Part shown: one piece after another, positions 1 to 10,126 of the stretch
How positions within the stretch are numbered: the first letter of the stretch is position 1
Layout of the letters: each line of letters begins with the position of its first letter
DNA from: Limimaricola sp.
GTDB lineage: Bacteria; Pseudomonadota; Alphaproteobacteria; Rhodobacterales; Rhodobacteraceae
Direction: 5' to 3'
Assembly: GCF_016125575.1 (NCBI RefSeq)
Contig: NZ_WGLM01000002.1
Coordinates: forward strand, 248,001 to 312,000
DNA length: 64,000 bases
Position numbers and translations under genes: made by a program
Notes under the pieces: generated by a model
Seen by the model: the letters and a program-made list of their open reading frames with translations, nothing else
What the model was told of the DNA's origin: nothing
Database searches by the model: none

Positions 1-1233
1 GTGATCTGGGAAGGGCTGACCGGCCAGACAGGGTGGAAACCCGTCTGGCGCGACCCGGCACCCAAGCCCGAATATGACATCGTCATCATCGGCGGCGGCG
101 GCCACGGCCTGTCGACCGCCTATTACCTCGCCAAGGAACACGGGCTGCGCAACGTCGCGGTGCTGGAAAAGGGCTATCTCGGCGGCGGCAACGTGGGCCG
201 CAACACCACCATCGTCCGGGCCAACTACTTTCTGCCCGGCAACAGCGAATTCTACAGCCATTCCCTGAAGTTGTGGGAAGGGCTGGAGGCCGATCTGAAC
301 TACAACGTGATGCATTCTCAGCGCGGGCTGATCAACCTGTTCCACTCCGACGGGCAGCGCGACGCCTTCGTGCGGCGCGGCAATTCCATGATCAACCAGG
401 GCGATGACGCGATCCTGCTCGACCGCGAGGGCGTGCGCAAACACCTGCCCTATCTCGACTTCGACAACGTCCGCTTCCCGATCTACGGCGGGCTGCTGCA
501 TCCGCGCGGCGGCACCGCCCGGCACGATGCCGTGGCCTGGGGCTATGCCCGTGGCGCGGACCGGCGCGGTGTTGACCTGATCCAGAACTGCGAAGTCACC
601 GGGATCGACATCGAGGGCGGAAAAGTGAAAGGCGTGCAGACCACGCGGGGGGCGATCCGGGCCAAGAAGGTTGGAATCGTGGTAGCGGGCCGGTCGGGCC
701 AAGTGGCCGCGATGGCCGGGATGCGGCTGCCGATCGAAAGCCACGTGTTGCAGGCCTTCGTCACCGAGGGGCTGAAGCCGGTGATCGACCATGTCGTCAG
801 CTTCGGCATGGGCCACTTCTATATCAGCCAATCCGACAAGGGCGGGCTGGTCTTCGGTGGTGATCTGGATTTCTACCCATCCTACGCCGCGCGCGGCAAC
901 CTGCCGATGAAGGAACACGTGATGGAGGCCGCGATGACGCTGATGCCGATGATCGGCAAGGCGCGGGTGCTGCGGTCCTGGGGCGGGATCATGGACATGA
1001 CGCCCGATGGCAGCCCGATCATCGACAAGACCGAGACCGAGGGCCTCTTCATCGATTGCGGCTGGTGCTACGGCGGGTTCAAGGCGGTGCCCGGCTCGGG
1101 CTATTCCTTCGCGCACCTGATCGCCACCGGCACCCATCACGCCCCCGCCGCCAAGTTCCGGCTGGACCGCTTCCGCACCGGGCGCGGGCTGATGGACGAA
1201 GAGGGCACCGGCGCCCAACACAATTTGCACTAG
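1..1233 (+). CDS. soxB: Sarcosine oxidase subunit beta (5' end cut by window edge)
   Basis: Subunit of heterotetrameric sarcosine oxidase, which oxidatively demethylates sarcosine to glycine, passing the one-carbon unit to tetrahydrofolate and electrons to oxygen. The FAD-binding GGGGHG motif is at residues 31-36 of the visible part, preceded by a beta strand (YDIVII). The His in ARHDAVAWG (about residue 175) is the likely covalent FMN attachment site by family knowledge. Relatives begin about eight residues further upstream, so the GTG at position 1 is probably an internal valine codon and the true start lies outside the window. It is the first visible gene of a soxBDAG operon, 9 bp before soxD. 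Ends at TAG 1231-1233. Confidence 0.96.
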   Translation: MIWEGLTGQTGWKPVWRDPAPKPEYDIVIIGGGGHGLSTAYYLAKEHGLRNVAVLEKGYLGGGNVGRNTTIVRANYFLPGNSEFYSHSLKLWEGLEADLNYNVMHSQRGLINLFHSDGQRDAFVRRGNSMINQGDDAILLDREGVRKHLPYLDFDNVRFPIYGGLLHPRGGTARHDAVAWGYARGADRRGVDLIQNCEVTGIDIEGGKVKGVQTTRGAIRAKKVGIVVAGRSGQVAAMAGMRLPIESHVLQAFVTEGLKPVIDHVVSFGMGHFYISQSDKGGLVFGGDLDFYPSYAARGNLPMKEHVMEAAMTLMPMIGKARVLRSWGGIMDMTPDGSPIIDKTETEGLFIDCGWCYGGFKAVPGSGYSFAHLIATGTHHAPAAKFRLDRFRTGRGLMDEEGTGAQHNLH

Positions 1234-1242
1234 GGGACAAAG

Positions 1243-1506
1243 ATGCGGATCACCTGCCCGATCTGTGGCGAACGCGACCGGCGCGAATTCTATTACGGCG
1301 GCAACGCGGTGCTGGCCGACCGTCCCGCGCGCGACGCGGGCGAGGCCGCGTGGGACGCCTATATCCACCTGCGCGACAACCCTGCTGGCACAAGCCGCGA
1401 GTTGTGGCAGCACGAGGTGGGCTGCGGCGCATGGATGGTGGTGGAGCGTGACACCGTGACCCACGCCGTGCACGGCGCCACGCTGGCCCCGGGGGCCGCG
1501 CGATGA
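1243..1506 (+). CDS. soxD: Sarcosine oxidase subunit delta
   Basis: Small zinc-binding subunit (87 aa) of heterotetrameric sarcosine oxidase. The zinc ligands visible are C5 and C8 (CPICGERD) and H57 and C61 (HEVGCGAW), the usual set for this family. The length is typical. It starts 9 bp after soxB and its TGA overlaps the ATG of soxA (ATGA at 1503-1506), which fits translational coupling in one operon. Confidence 0.96.
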   Translation: MRITCPICGERDRREFYYGGNAVLADRPARDAGEAAWDAYIHLRDNPAGTSRELWQHEVGCGAWMVVERDTVTHAVHGATLAPGAAR

Positions 1507-4433
1507 GGGTCGAGGGCAAGGGGCTGATCGACCGCAGCCGGCGCGTCACCTTCACTTTCGACGACCGGCGGATGACCGGCTACGCGGGCGATACGCTGGC
1601 CTCGGCGCTGCTGGCCAACGATGTGCGGCTGGTCGGGCGCAGCTTCAAGTATCACCGCCCGCGCGGCATCCTGACCGCCGGGTCGGAAGAGCCCAACGCG
1701 CTGATGACCATCGGCACCGGCGCACAGGCGGAACCCAACCAGCGCGCGACCACGCAGGAACTGTTCGACGGGCTGGTGGCGCAAAGCCAGAACCGCTGGC
1801 CCTCGCTCGCGCGTGACGTGCTCAGCGTGAATGACCTGATCTCGCCCTTCCTCGGCGCGGGGTTCTATTACAAGACCTTCATGTGGCCGCGAAGTTTCTG
1901 GGAGAAGCTTTACGAGCCGTTCATCCGGCGTGCTGCCGGCCTTGGCGCGCTCAACGGCCGGAACAACCCCGACCATTACGAGCGCGCCTTTGCCTTCTGC
2001 GACGTGCTGGTGATCGGCGCGGGGCCGACCGGGCTGATGGCCGCGCTGACGGCGGCGCGCGCGGGGGCCGACGTGATCCTCGCCGACGAGGATTCTCGCA
2101 TGGGCGGCCGTCTGCTGGCCGAGACGGGCGAGGTCGACGGCAAGCCGGGGCACCTCTGGGCCGAGGAGGTGCTGGCCGAGCTGGCCGCACTGCCCAACGT
2201 GCGGCTGATGCCGCGGACCACCGTCACCGGCGCCTATGACCAGGGCACCTATGGCGCGCTGGAACGGGTGGGCCAGCACCGCCCGCGCGAACCGCACCTG
2301 CCGCTGGAATGTTTCTGGCGCATCGCCGCAAAGCGCGCGATCCTCTGCGCCGGCGCGCTGGAACGGCCGATCGCATTTCCCAACAACGACCGGCCCGGCA
2401 TCATGGCTGCGGGTGCCGTGCGCGCCTACCTCAATCGCTGGGGCGTCGCGCCGGGCCGCGCCGTCACCATCTTCGGCAATAACGACGATGCCCATCGCAC
2501 CGCGCAAGACCTTGCCGCGGCGGGCGTGAAGGTGGCAGCCCTTATCGACAGCCGGACGGGCATCGAGGTGAAGGCCGATTATCCGGTCCTGACCGGCGGG
2601 CGCGTGGTGGCAACCTCGGGCCGCTTGGGCCTTGCCCGCATCACCGTGCAGCATGGCGGCGGCACCCGGACGATTGCCACCGATTGTCTGGCGATGTCGG
2701 GCGGTTGGAACCCCACTGTGCACCTGACCTGTCACATGAACGGCCGGCCGGAGTGGCGCGAGGATATCGCCAGCTTTGTTCCCAAACCCGGCGCCATACC
2801 GGGGCTTGTCGCCGCGGGCGCTTGCAACGGCACGTTCTCGACTGCTGGGTGTCTGGCCGAAGGGGCGCGGGTGGCAGCAGAAACGCTGGCCGATCTGGGC
2901 ATGTCCGCCACCAAGGCCGACCTGCCCCGGGCCGAGGATGGTGCCTACGCGATAGAGCCGCTGTGGCACATCCCCGGCAAGGGCCGCAAATGGCTGGATT
3001 TCCAGAACGATGTGCATGTGAAGGACATCAAGCTGGCGGTGCAGGAGAACTTCCGGTCGGTCGAGCACATGAAGCGCTACACGACCCAAGGCATGGCGAC
3101 CGATCAGGGCAAGAACTCCAACGTCGCGGCCCTGGCAGTGCTGGCCGATGTCTCGGGCCGTGGCATCCCCGAGACCGGGACAACCACCTTCCGCCCGCCC
3201 TACGTGCCGGTCTCTATCGCCGCGATGGGCGCGCAGGCGCAGGGAAAGGGCTTTGCCCCGCAACGCTTCACCACCTCGCACGCGGCCAGCGTCGAACGCG
3301 GCGCACCGATGATCGAGGCCGGACTGTGGTACCGCCCCAGCTATTTCCCGAGGCCGGGCGAGCGGACGTGGAAAGAGGCCTGCGACCGCGAGGTAAAGAT
3401 GGTGCGCAGCGCCGTGGGCATCTGCGATGTCTCGACACTGGGCAAGATCGACATTCAGGGGCCAGACGCCGCGGCCTTCCTCGACTTCGTCTATGCCAAC
3501 ACCTTCTCGACCCTGCCAGTAGGCAAGGTGCGCTATGGCCTGATGCTGCGCGAGGATGGCCATGTCATGGATGACGGCACGACCGCGCGGCTGGGCGAGA
3601 CGCATTACGTGATGACCACCACCACCGCTGCCGCCGGTCCGGTGATGCGGCATCTGGAATTCGTGGCGCAGGTGCTGCGCCCCGATCTGGACGTACAGAT
3701 GATTTCGGTGACCGAGCAATGGGCGCAGTTCAGCGTCGTGGGCCCGCGCGCGCGGGCCGTCCTGAATGGCGTGCTCGATACCCCGATCGACGACACCTCC
3801 TTTCCCTACATGGGCTGTGGCGCGGTCAGCGTCTCGGGCGTGGCAGGAAGGCTGTTCCGCATCTCGTTCTCGGGCGAACATGCCTACGAGGTGGCGGTGC
3901 CCGCGCGCTATGGCGAAAGCCTTTACCGGCTGCTTCTGGCGCAGGCCGAGGTGTTGGGTGGCGGGCCCTACGGGATGGAGGCGCTCAACGTCATGCGGAT
4001 CGAGAAGGGCTTTATCACCCATGCCGAGATCCACGGCCGCACCACCGCCTTTGACATCGGCATGGACCGGATGGTCAGCCAGAAGAAAGACTGCATCGGG
4101 CAGGCCGCGTCACGCCGTCCAGGGCTGCTGGAGGAGGGGCGCGAACAGCTTGTCGGGCTGAAACCCCTGCAGCCGGCGTCGCGCATCACGGCCGGGGCGC
4201 ATCTGTTCGACGAGGGCGCGGCGACCAAGCGCCAGAACGACAAGGGCTATGTCACCTCCGTCTGCTGGTCGCCGACGCTGGACAGCCATATCGCGCTGGG
4301 CTTTGTCGCGAATGGCCGCGCGCGGCTGGGCGAGAAGATCCGCGCGGTCGATCATCTGCGCGGCGTCGACACCACCTGCGAGATCGTGAACCCGGTCTTT
4401 TTCGACCCCGAGGGAGGACGCCTGCGTGGCTAA
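1503..4433 (+). CDS. soxA: Sarcosine oxidase subunit alpha
   Basis: Large subunit (976 aa) that binds NAD+ and, in its C-terminal half, folate. Residues 1-100 look like the N-terminal ferredoxin-like (Fer2_4) domain, without a complete cluster motif. A Rossmann motif VIGAGPTGL lies near residue 170, followed by a pyridine nucleotide-disulfide oxidoreductase fold. From about residue 600 the protein is a GcvT/aminomethyltransferase-like domain (ICDVSTLGKIDIQGPDA). Together with SoxB it forms the tunnel that hands formaldehyde equivalents to tetrahydrofolate. The start ATG overlaps the soxD stop; the end overlaps soxG by 8 bp. Length is normal for the family. Confidence 0.97.
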   Translation: MRVEGKGLIDRSRRVTFTFDDRRMTGYAGDTLASALLANDVRLVGRSFKYHRPRGILTAGSEEPNALMTIGTGAQAEPNQRATTQELFDGLVAQSQNRWPSLARDVLSVNDLISPFLGAGFYYKTFMWPRSFWEKLYEPFIRRAAGLGALNGRNNPDHYERAFAFCDVLVIGAGPTGLMAALTAARAGADVILADEDSRMGGRLLAETGEVDGKPGHLWAEEVLAELAALPNVRLMPRTTVTGAYDQGTYGALERVGQHRPREPHLPLECFWRIAAKRAILCAGALERPIAFPNNDRPGIMAAGAVRAYLNRWGVAPGRAVTIFGNNDDAHRTAQDLAAAGVKVAALIDSRTGIEVKADYPVLTGGRVVATSGRLGLARITVQHGGGTRTIATDCLAMSGGWNPTVHLTCHMNGRPEWREDIASFVPKPGAIPGLVAAGACNGTFSTAGCLAEGARVAAETLADLGMSATKADLPRAEDGAYAIEPLWHIPGKGRKWLDFQNDVHVKDIKLAVQENFRSVEHMKRYTTQGMATDQGKNSNVAALAVLADVSGRGIPETGTTTFRPPYVPVSIAAMGAQAQGKGFAPQRFTTSHAASVERGAPMIEAGLWYRPSYFPRPGERTWKEACDREVKMVRSAVGICDVSTLGKIDIQGPDAAAFLDFVYANTFSTLPVGKVRYGLMLREDGHVMDDGTTARLGETHYVMTTTTAAAGPVMRHLEFVAQVLRPDLDVQMISVTEQWAQFSVVGPRARAVLNGVLDTPIDDTSFPYMGCGAVSVSGVAGRLFRISFSGEHAYEVAVPARYGESLYRLLLAQAEVLGGGPYGMEALNVMRIEKGFITHAEIHGRTTAFDIGMDRMVSQKKDCIGQAASRRPGLLEEGREQLVGLKPLQPASRITAGAHLFDEGAATKRQNDKGYVTSVCWSPTLDSHIALGFVANGRARLGEKIRAVDHLRGVDTTCEIVNPVFFDPEGGRLRG

Positions 4434-4959
4434 ACTGATTGCGCTGACCCCCTGCGCGGGGCTTTTGCCGGTGACCGAGGGTAGCGTCACCCTGACCGAG
4501 ATCGAGATGGACCGCATGGCCTCGATCGCGCCCTTCGCGGGCAAGGCTGCCGCGGTCGGCAAGGCGCTGAAGAAGGTGGGCTTAGGTTGGCCCGCGCCGG
4601 GAACCAGCATCACCGGCAAGGGGGCCGAAGCCGCGTGGTTTGCAACCGGCAAGGCGCTGGTCATCGACGCGGATGTGCCCGACCTCGCCGGTCTTGCCGC
4701 CGTCACCGACCAGACGGACGGCTGGGCCGCGGTGCGGATCGAGGGGGCGGGCACGCTGGACGTGCTGGCGCGCCTGCTGCCCGTGGACCTGCGCGCGCTG
4801 GCCGAGGGGGGCTGTGTCCGCACGGTGGTGGGCCACATGCAGGCGCATGTCACGAAGGCCGGGCCGGAGGCGTTCCGCATCCTCGTCTTCCGTTCGATGG
4901 CGCGCACGCTGGTGCATGAGCTGGGCGAGGCAATGGCAGGCGTGGCCGCGCGGGGCTGA
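4426..4959 (+). CDS. soxG: Sarcosine oxidase subunit gamma
   Basis: 177 aa, GcvT-like fourth subunit of sarcosine oxidase. It begins with GTG at 4426, inside the 3' end of soxA, with a good GGAGG at 4413-4417. The middle part (LAAVTDQTDGWAAVRIEGAG) resembles SoxG/GcvT proteins and the C-terminus is conserved (RSMARTLVHELGEAM). The overlap with soxA and the order B-D-A-G are typical of the operon. No sequence-level anomaly seen. Confidence 0.93.
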   Translation: MAKLIALTPCAGLLPVTEGSVTLTEIEMDRMASIAPFAGKAAAVGKALKKVGLGWPAPGTSITGKGAEAAWFATGKALVIDADVPDLAGLAAVTDQTDGWAAVRIEGAGTLDVLARLLPVDLRALAEGGCVRTVVGHMQAHVTKAGPEAFRILVFRSMARTLVHELGEAMAGVAARG

Positions 4960-4992
4960 GGGCGCCGATGTCCCCGCTTTGCAGCGGGGCCA

Positions 4993-5024
4993 GCCTCCGG
5001 CGGGAGTATTTGGAGCAAGATGAA
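4993..5024 (+). repeat. Intergenic GGGAGTATTT repeat, copy A
   Basis: Reads GCCTCCGGCGGGAGTATTT followed by GGAGCAAGATGAAG, a diverged member of the family described in the findings. It lies between soxG and dnaG, preceded by a small hairpin (CCCCGCTTTGCAGCGGGG at 4973-4990), and may act as a 3' end of the sox transcript. Confidence 0.6.
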
Positions 5025-5067
5025 GCCGCGGCGCGCGCGCTGGACTTCGCCCTGAGGCGGGCGGATA

Positions 5068-7050
5068 ATGCCGCCCATGTCGCTGTCCCCCGCCTTCATC
5101 GACGAGTTGCGCGCGCGGTTGAGCCTTGCGCAGGTGGTCGGGCGCAAGGTGATCTGGGACAACAAGAAATCCAACCCCGGCAAGGGCGATCTTTGGGCGC
5201 CGTGCCCGTTCCATCAGGAAAAGACCGCCTCTTTCCATGTCGATGACCGCAAGGGGTTCTTCTATTGCTTCGGCTGCCACGCCAAGGGCGACGCGATTTC
5301 CTTCGTGCAGCAATCCGAGAATGTCAGCTTTGTCGAGGCGATCGAGATCCTTGCGCGCGAGGCCGGTCTGCCGCTGCCCGAACGCGACCCGGCCGCGCAG
5401 GAAAAGGCCGACACCCGCAGCCGGCTGAGCGAGGTGATGGAAAAGGCGGTGCAGTTCTATCGGCTGCAACTGAAGACCGCCGCGGGGGCCGAGGCGCGCG
5501 CCTACCTTGCCCGCCGGGGCCTTGACGAGGCGGCGCGCGACCGCTGGGGCATCGGCTTTGCCCCGCCCGGCTGGGAGACGCTGCGCGAGGGGCTGGCAGC
5601 GAAGGGGGTATCCGAGGCGGACATGCTGGCGGCGGGGCTGCTGAAACCCTCCGACAAGGGGCGCAAGCCCTATGATGTGTTCCGCAACCGCATCATGTTC
5701 CCGATCCGCGATGCACGGGGCCGCGCCATCGCCTTTGGCGGCCGTGCGATGGATCCGGGCGAAAGCGCCAAGTATCTCAATTCGCCCGAGACGGTGCTTT
5801 TCGACAAGGGCCGCAGCCTTTACAACCACGGCCCTGCGCGCGAGGCGGCGGGCAAGGGCGCGCCGCTGATCGTGGCCGAAGGCTACATGGACGTGATCGC
5901 GCTGGCCGAGGCAGGTTTTGGCGGAGCTGTCGCGCCCTTGGGCACCGCCGTGACCGAGACGCAGCTGGAGATGCTGTGGCGCATCGCACCCGAGCCGGTT
6001 GTCGCGCTGGACGGTGATGCGGCAGGGCTGAAGGCGGCGATGCGGCTGATCGGGCTGGTGCTGCCTTTGCTGCAGGCGGGCCGTTCGTTGCGCTTTGCCC
6101 TGCTGCCCGAGGGCAAGGACCCGGACGAGCTGATCCGTGACCGTGGGACGGACGCGATGCGCAAGGCCGTCGAGGGCGCTGTCCCGCTGGTCGAGTTGCT
6201 GTGGCGGCGCGAGACCGAGGGCCGTGTCTTTGACAGCCCGGAGCGGCGCGCGGCGTTGGACAAGGCCCTGCGCGATGCGATCGCGGTGATTCCCGACGCC
6301 GGGCTGCGCGGTCATTATGATTCGGCCCTGCGTGAAAAGGCGCGCGCGTTGTTCCGTCCGCAGCGCGCACCCTTCCGGCCCGGCGCCGCCCGTGGCAGCC
6401 GCTTTGGCCCGGTCGAACCGTGGCGGCGCGAGATGGCGCCGATGGCCTCCAGCCGCGCCTCGGCACTGGCGGCTGGCGATGGCACGGCAGAGGAATTGCA
6501 CGAGGCCGTCATCCTTGCTGCACTTGTCGCGACGCCCGTGGTGCTGCCCGAATTCGTGGGCGAGCTGGAGCGGCTGGATATGCACTCTGCCCTGCACCGG
6601 CGTCTGCGCGACGCGCTGCTGCGGCTGGCCGATGTTCCCGATCCCGGGGCTGCACTTGCCGCGGAAATCGGTGCGGAAGCCCTTGAAAAGCTGATGCGTC
6701 AAAGCCATGTCGCCATCAGCCCCCCGGTGCGCCGGCCCGGCGATCCCGAAACCGCGCGCATGTGCCTGGCCGAAGAACTGGCCAAGCTCAATGCGCGGCG
6801 CGGCCACGCACGCGAGGTCGCGGACGCGGTCGAGGATATGTCCGGGCTGGTCGACGAGGGGCTGACATGGCGGCTGGGCCAGGCGGCGCAGGCGCTTCAA
6901 CGCGCGGGCCACGGAAGTTCCGAGGACCGCGGAGAATACGTGACCGGGGCGAACGGTGTGCAGATCCGCAAGGACGAGCGCGACGCGTTCCAGAAACTGA
7001 TGGACGAGATTGATTTCGCCAAGCCTGAACGCCCGACCGATTCGCACTGA
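5068..7050 (+). CDS. dnaG: DNA primase
   Basis: Makes RNA primers for DNA replication, working with the replicative helicase DnaB. The CHC2 zinc finger is C46-H49-C67-C70 (CPFHQ and CFGCH). The TOPRIM catalytic motifs are EGYMD and the acidic ALDGDAAG pair. The C-terminal part, from about residue 470, is the helicase-interaction domain. Length (660 aa) is normal. The ATG at 5068 has a GAGGCGG site six bases upstream; homologues start at the next ATG (5077, MSLSPAF), three codons on, which is the alternative start. rpoD follows 121 bp downstream on the same strand without rpsU, as in other alphaproteobacteria. Confidence 0.97.
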   Translation: MPPMSLSPAFIDELRARLSLAQVVGRKVIWDNKKSNPGKGDLWAPCPFHQEKTASFHVDDRKGFFYCFGCHAKGDAISFVQQSENVSFVEAIEILAREAGLPLPERDPAAQEKADTRSRLSEVMEKAVQFYRLQLKTAAGAEARAYLARRGLDEAARDRWGIGFAPPGWETLREGLAAKGVSEADMLAAGLLKPSDKGRKPYDVFRNRIMFPIRDARGRAIAFGGRAMDPGESAKYLNSPETVLFDKGRSLYNHGPAREAAGKGAPLIVAEGYMDVIALAEAGFGGAVAPLGTAVTETQLEMLWRIAPEPVVALDGDAAGLKAAMRLIGLVLPLLQAGRSLRFALLPEGKDPDELIRDRGTDAMRKAVEGAVPLVELLWRRETEGRVFDSPERRAALDKALRDAIAVIPDAGLRGHYDSALREKARALFRPQRAPFRPGAARGSRFGPVEPWRREMAPMASSRASALAAGDGTAEELHEAVILAALVATPVVLPEFVGELERLDMHSALHRRLRDALLRLADVPDPGAALAAEIGAEALEKLMRQSHVAISPPVRRPGDPETARMCLAEELAKLNARRGHAREVADAVEDMSGLVDEGLTWRLGQAAQALQRAGHGSSEDRGEYVTGANGVQIRKDERDAFQKLMDEIDFAKPERPTDSH

Positions 7051-7087
7051 GTCGCCACAGCACGGCGAATTCGGCTGCGCAGAGGTT

Positions 7088-7132
7088 GCGAATCACCTGG
7101 CATCCGGATTGATTCGGCAAAAGCGAATCACC
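7088..7132 (+). promoter_or_regulatory. Repeats in the dnaG-rpoD intergenic region
   Basis: The 10-mer GCGAATCACC occurs twice, at 7088-7097 and 7123-7132. The second copy also forms an inverted repeat TGATTCG/CGAATCA (7110-7116 with 7124-7130, 7-nt loop). It sits 40-85 bp before the rpoD start, so it could be an operator or leader hairpin of the primary sigma factor gene. Function is inferred only from position. Confidence 0.35.
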
Positions 7133-7171
7133 CTTCCGTCCCGCCTTTGACCCTTCTTCGAGGAGCCCGCG

Positions 7172-9151
<1,980 letters not shown>

Positions 9152-9159
9152 GGGATCAA

Positions 9160-9330
9160 ATGACAAAATCGCTCACGCAGGGGAAAAGCCCCAAAACCTC
9201 AATTGGAAAACCGCATAAGGCATCTACTGTCCACGCCAAGGTGCCCGCGGCCTCTGCTCTGACCCAACGAGTGATCAAAGACTCTTCATCCACCCACCGC
9301 GACGCCCTGAAGCGCCTCGTAGATCGGTAG
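9160..9330 (+). CDS. Putative short antitoxin of the Doc toxin
   Basis: 56-aa basic protein (begins [17 protein letters not shown]) that is not recognisable as Phd: it lacks the Phd/YefM DNA-binding domain. The C-terminal segment [19 protein letters not shown] is a plausible amphipathic helix for binding the toxin, as the C-terminal part of Phd does. It has a GAGGGATC ribosome site and its TAG is immediately followed by the ATG of doc, the usual antitoxin-then-toxin order. It starts 8 bp behind rpoD, leaving no room for an autoregulated promoter. Base composition is AT-richer than neighbours, which suggests acquisition. The antitoxin role is inferred from position. Confidence 0.6.
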   Translation: MTKSLTQGKSPKTSIGKPHKASTVHAKVPAASALTQRVIKDSSSTHRDALKRLVDR

Positions 9331-9702
9331 ATGCACTACCGCGTCAGGCTTGCTGATGTGATTGCGGCGCATGACGAAGCCTTGACCTATGGCGGCAGGG
9401 CAGGGGTGGTGAACCTCGGTGGGATAGAGTCCGCCATAAGCTTGCCCTATGCCGGCTATCACCGATCTATTTCGCGCAAGGCGGCCGCCCTTCTTCGTTC
9501 GCTTGTCCAGAACCACGGCTTCGTGGATGGCAACAAGCGGACCGCTTTGCTGATAACGGACCTGTTTATTCGACGTAGTGGTTACCATCTGAACCTTGAT
9601 CCAAAGGAGCGGTTCGATGACCTGATCGTCGATGTCGCTAGCGGCCGTGTCGGGTTTGACGAGTTGGTCCCCTGGTTCAAAGCCCGATTGGTCCGGCGCT
9701 GA
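9331..9702 (+). CDS. doc: Fic/Doc family toxin (death-on-curing)
   Basis: 123-aa Fic-domain protein of the Doc branch. Doc of phage P1 phosphorylates elongation factor Tu and arrests translation. The Fic motif is H62-GFVDGNKR-70, with H62 and the following acidic residue and N-K-R in the expected places; residues around 20-45 (GGRAGVVNLGGIESAIS) match the Doc N-terminal part. Length is typical for Doc. It starts directly after the stop of the upstream small gene and has no separate ribosome site, so it is probably translationally coupled. Likely chromosomally captured toxin-antitoxin pair. Confidence 0.88.
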   Translation: MHYRVRLADVIAAHDEALTYGGRAGVVNLGGIESAISLPYAGYHRSISRKAAALLRSLVQNHGFVDGNKRTALLITDLFIRRSGYHLNLDPKERFDDLIVDVASGRVGFDELVPWFKARLVRR

Positions 9703-9787
9703 TATTCCCTTCAACAGGAACGGCCGCACTTCCTCGCAGGGCCTTTTCCGGTTAGCATCCCAAGTGGTCCAGAAACGGAGCCTGCCC

Positions 9788-10066
9788 ATGCCATTTCTCT
9801 CGCGCCTCTTCGGGGGCCAGGCCGCGCCGGCGGGCGACAGCGACGAAGCCGTGGAATACAAGGGTTACGAGATCACGCCGACGCCCATCCGCGAAGGCAA
9901 GGGCTTTCGTATCTCCGCGCGGATCGGTGGCGAGGTGGATGGTGTGCCCAAGACCCACACGCTTGTTCGCGCCGATGTGCTGGAATCCCGCGACGAGGCG
10001 GTGAAGGCCGCCATCGCCAAGGCGAAGCTGGTGATCGACGAGCAGGGCAACCGCATGTTCGGCTGA
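9788..10066 (+). CDS. HlyU family protein
   Basis: 92 aa, small alpha/beta protein of the HlyU family found widely in alphaproteobacteria. In Vibrio, proteins called HlyU regulate haemolysin, but the alphaproteobacterial family (EYKGYEITPTPIREGKGFRI) is distinct and its role is not established. The ATG at 9788 is preceded by ACGGAG. N-terminal MPFLSRLFGG is a typical short helical leader. The gene stands alone between the toxin-antitoxin pair and a convergent sulfotransferase gene. Confidence 0.82.
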   Translation: MPFLSRLFGGQAAPAGDSDEAVEYKGYEITPTPIREGKGFRISARIGGEVDGVPKTHTLVRADVLESRDEAVKAAIAKAKLVIDEQGNRMFG

Positions 10067-10088
10067 CTGCGGTCTGGATCGTTATTTC

Positions 10089-10124
10089 AAATCAATGCTT
10101 TGCGATTTGTCCCCATGGGGACGC
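10089..10124 (+). repeat. GTCCCC palindrome repeat, copy 1
   Basis: A 36-bp element beginning AAATCAATG and ending in the palindrome GTCCCCATGGGGAC plus GC. It matches 41102-41137 (minus strand) at 29 of 36 positions without gaps. It lies between the convergent HlyU and sulfotransferase genes, and the palindrome could form a bidirectional hairpin at their 3' ends. Confidence 0.6.
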
Positions 10125-10126
10125 CG

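Noticed and set aside
1359-4034. Very long open frame on the minus strand opposite soxA
   Set aside because: Shadow of a GC-rich coding region. The plus-strand frame encodes a full sarcosine oxidase subunit; the minus product has no family motif and an unlikely composition rich in His, Arg and Gly.
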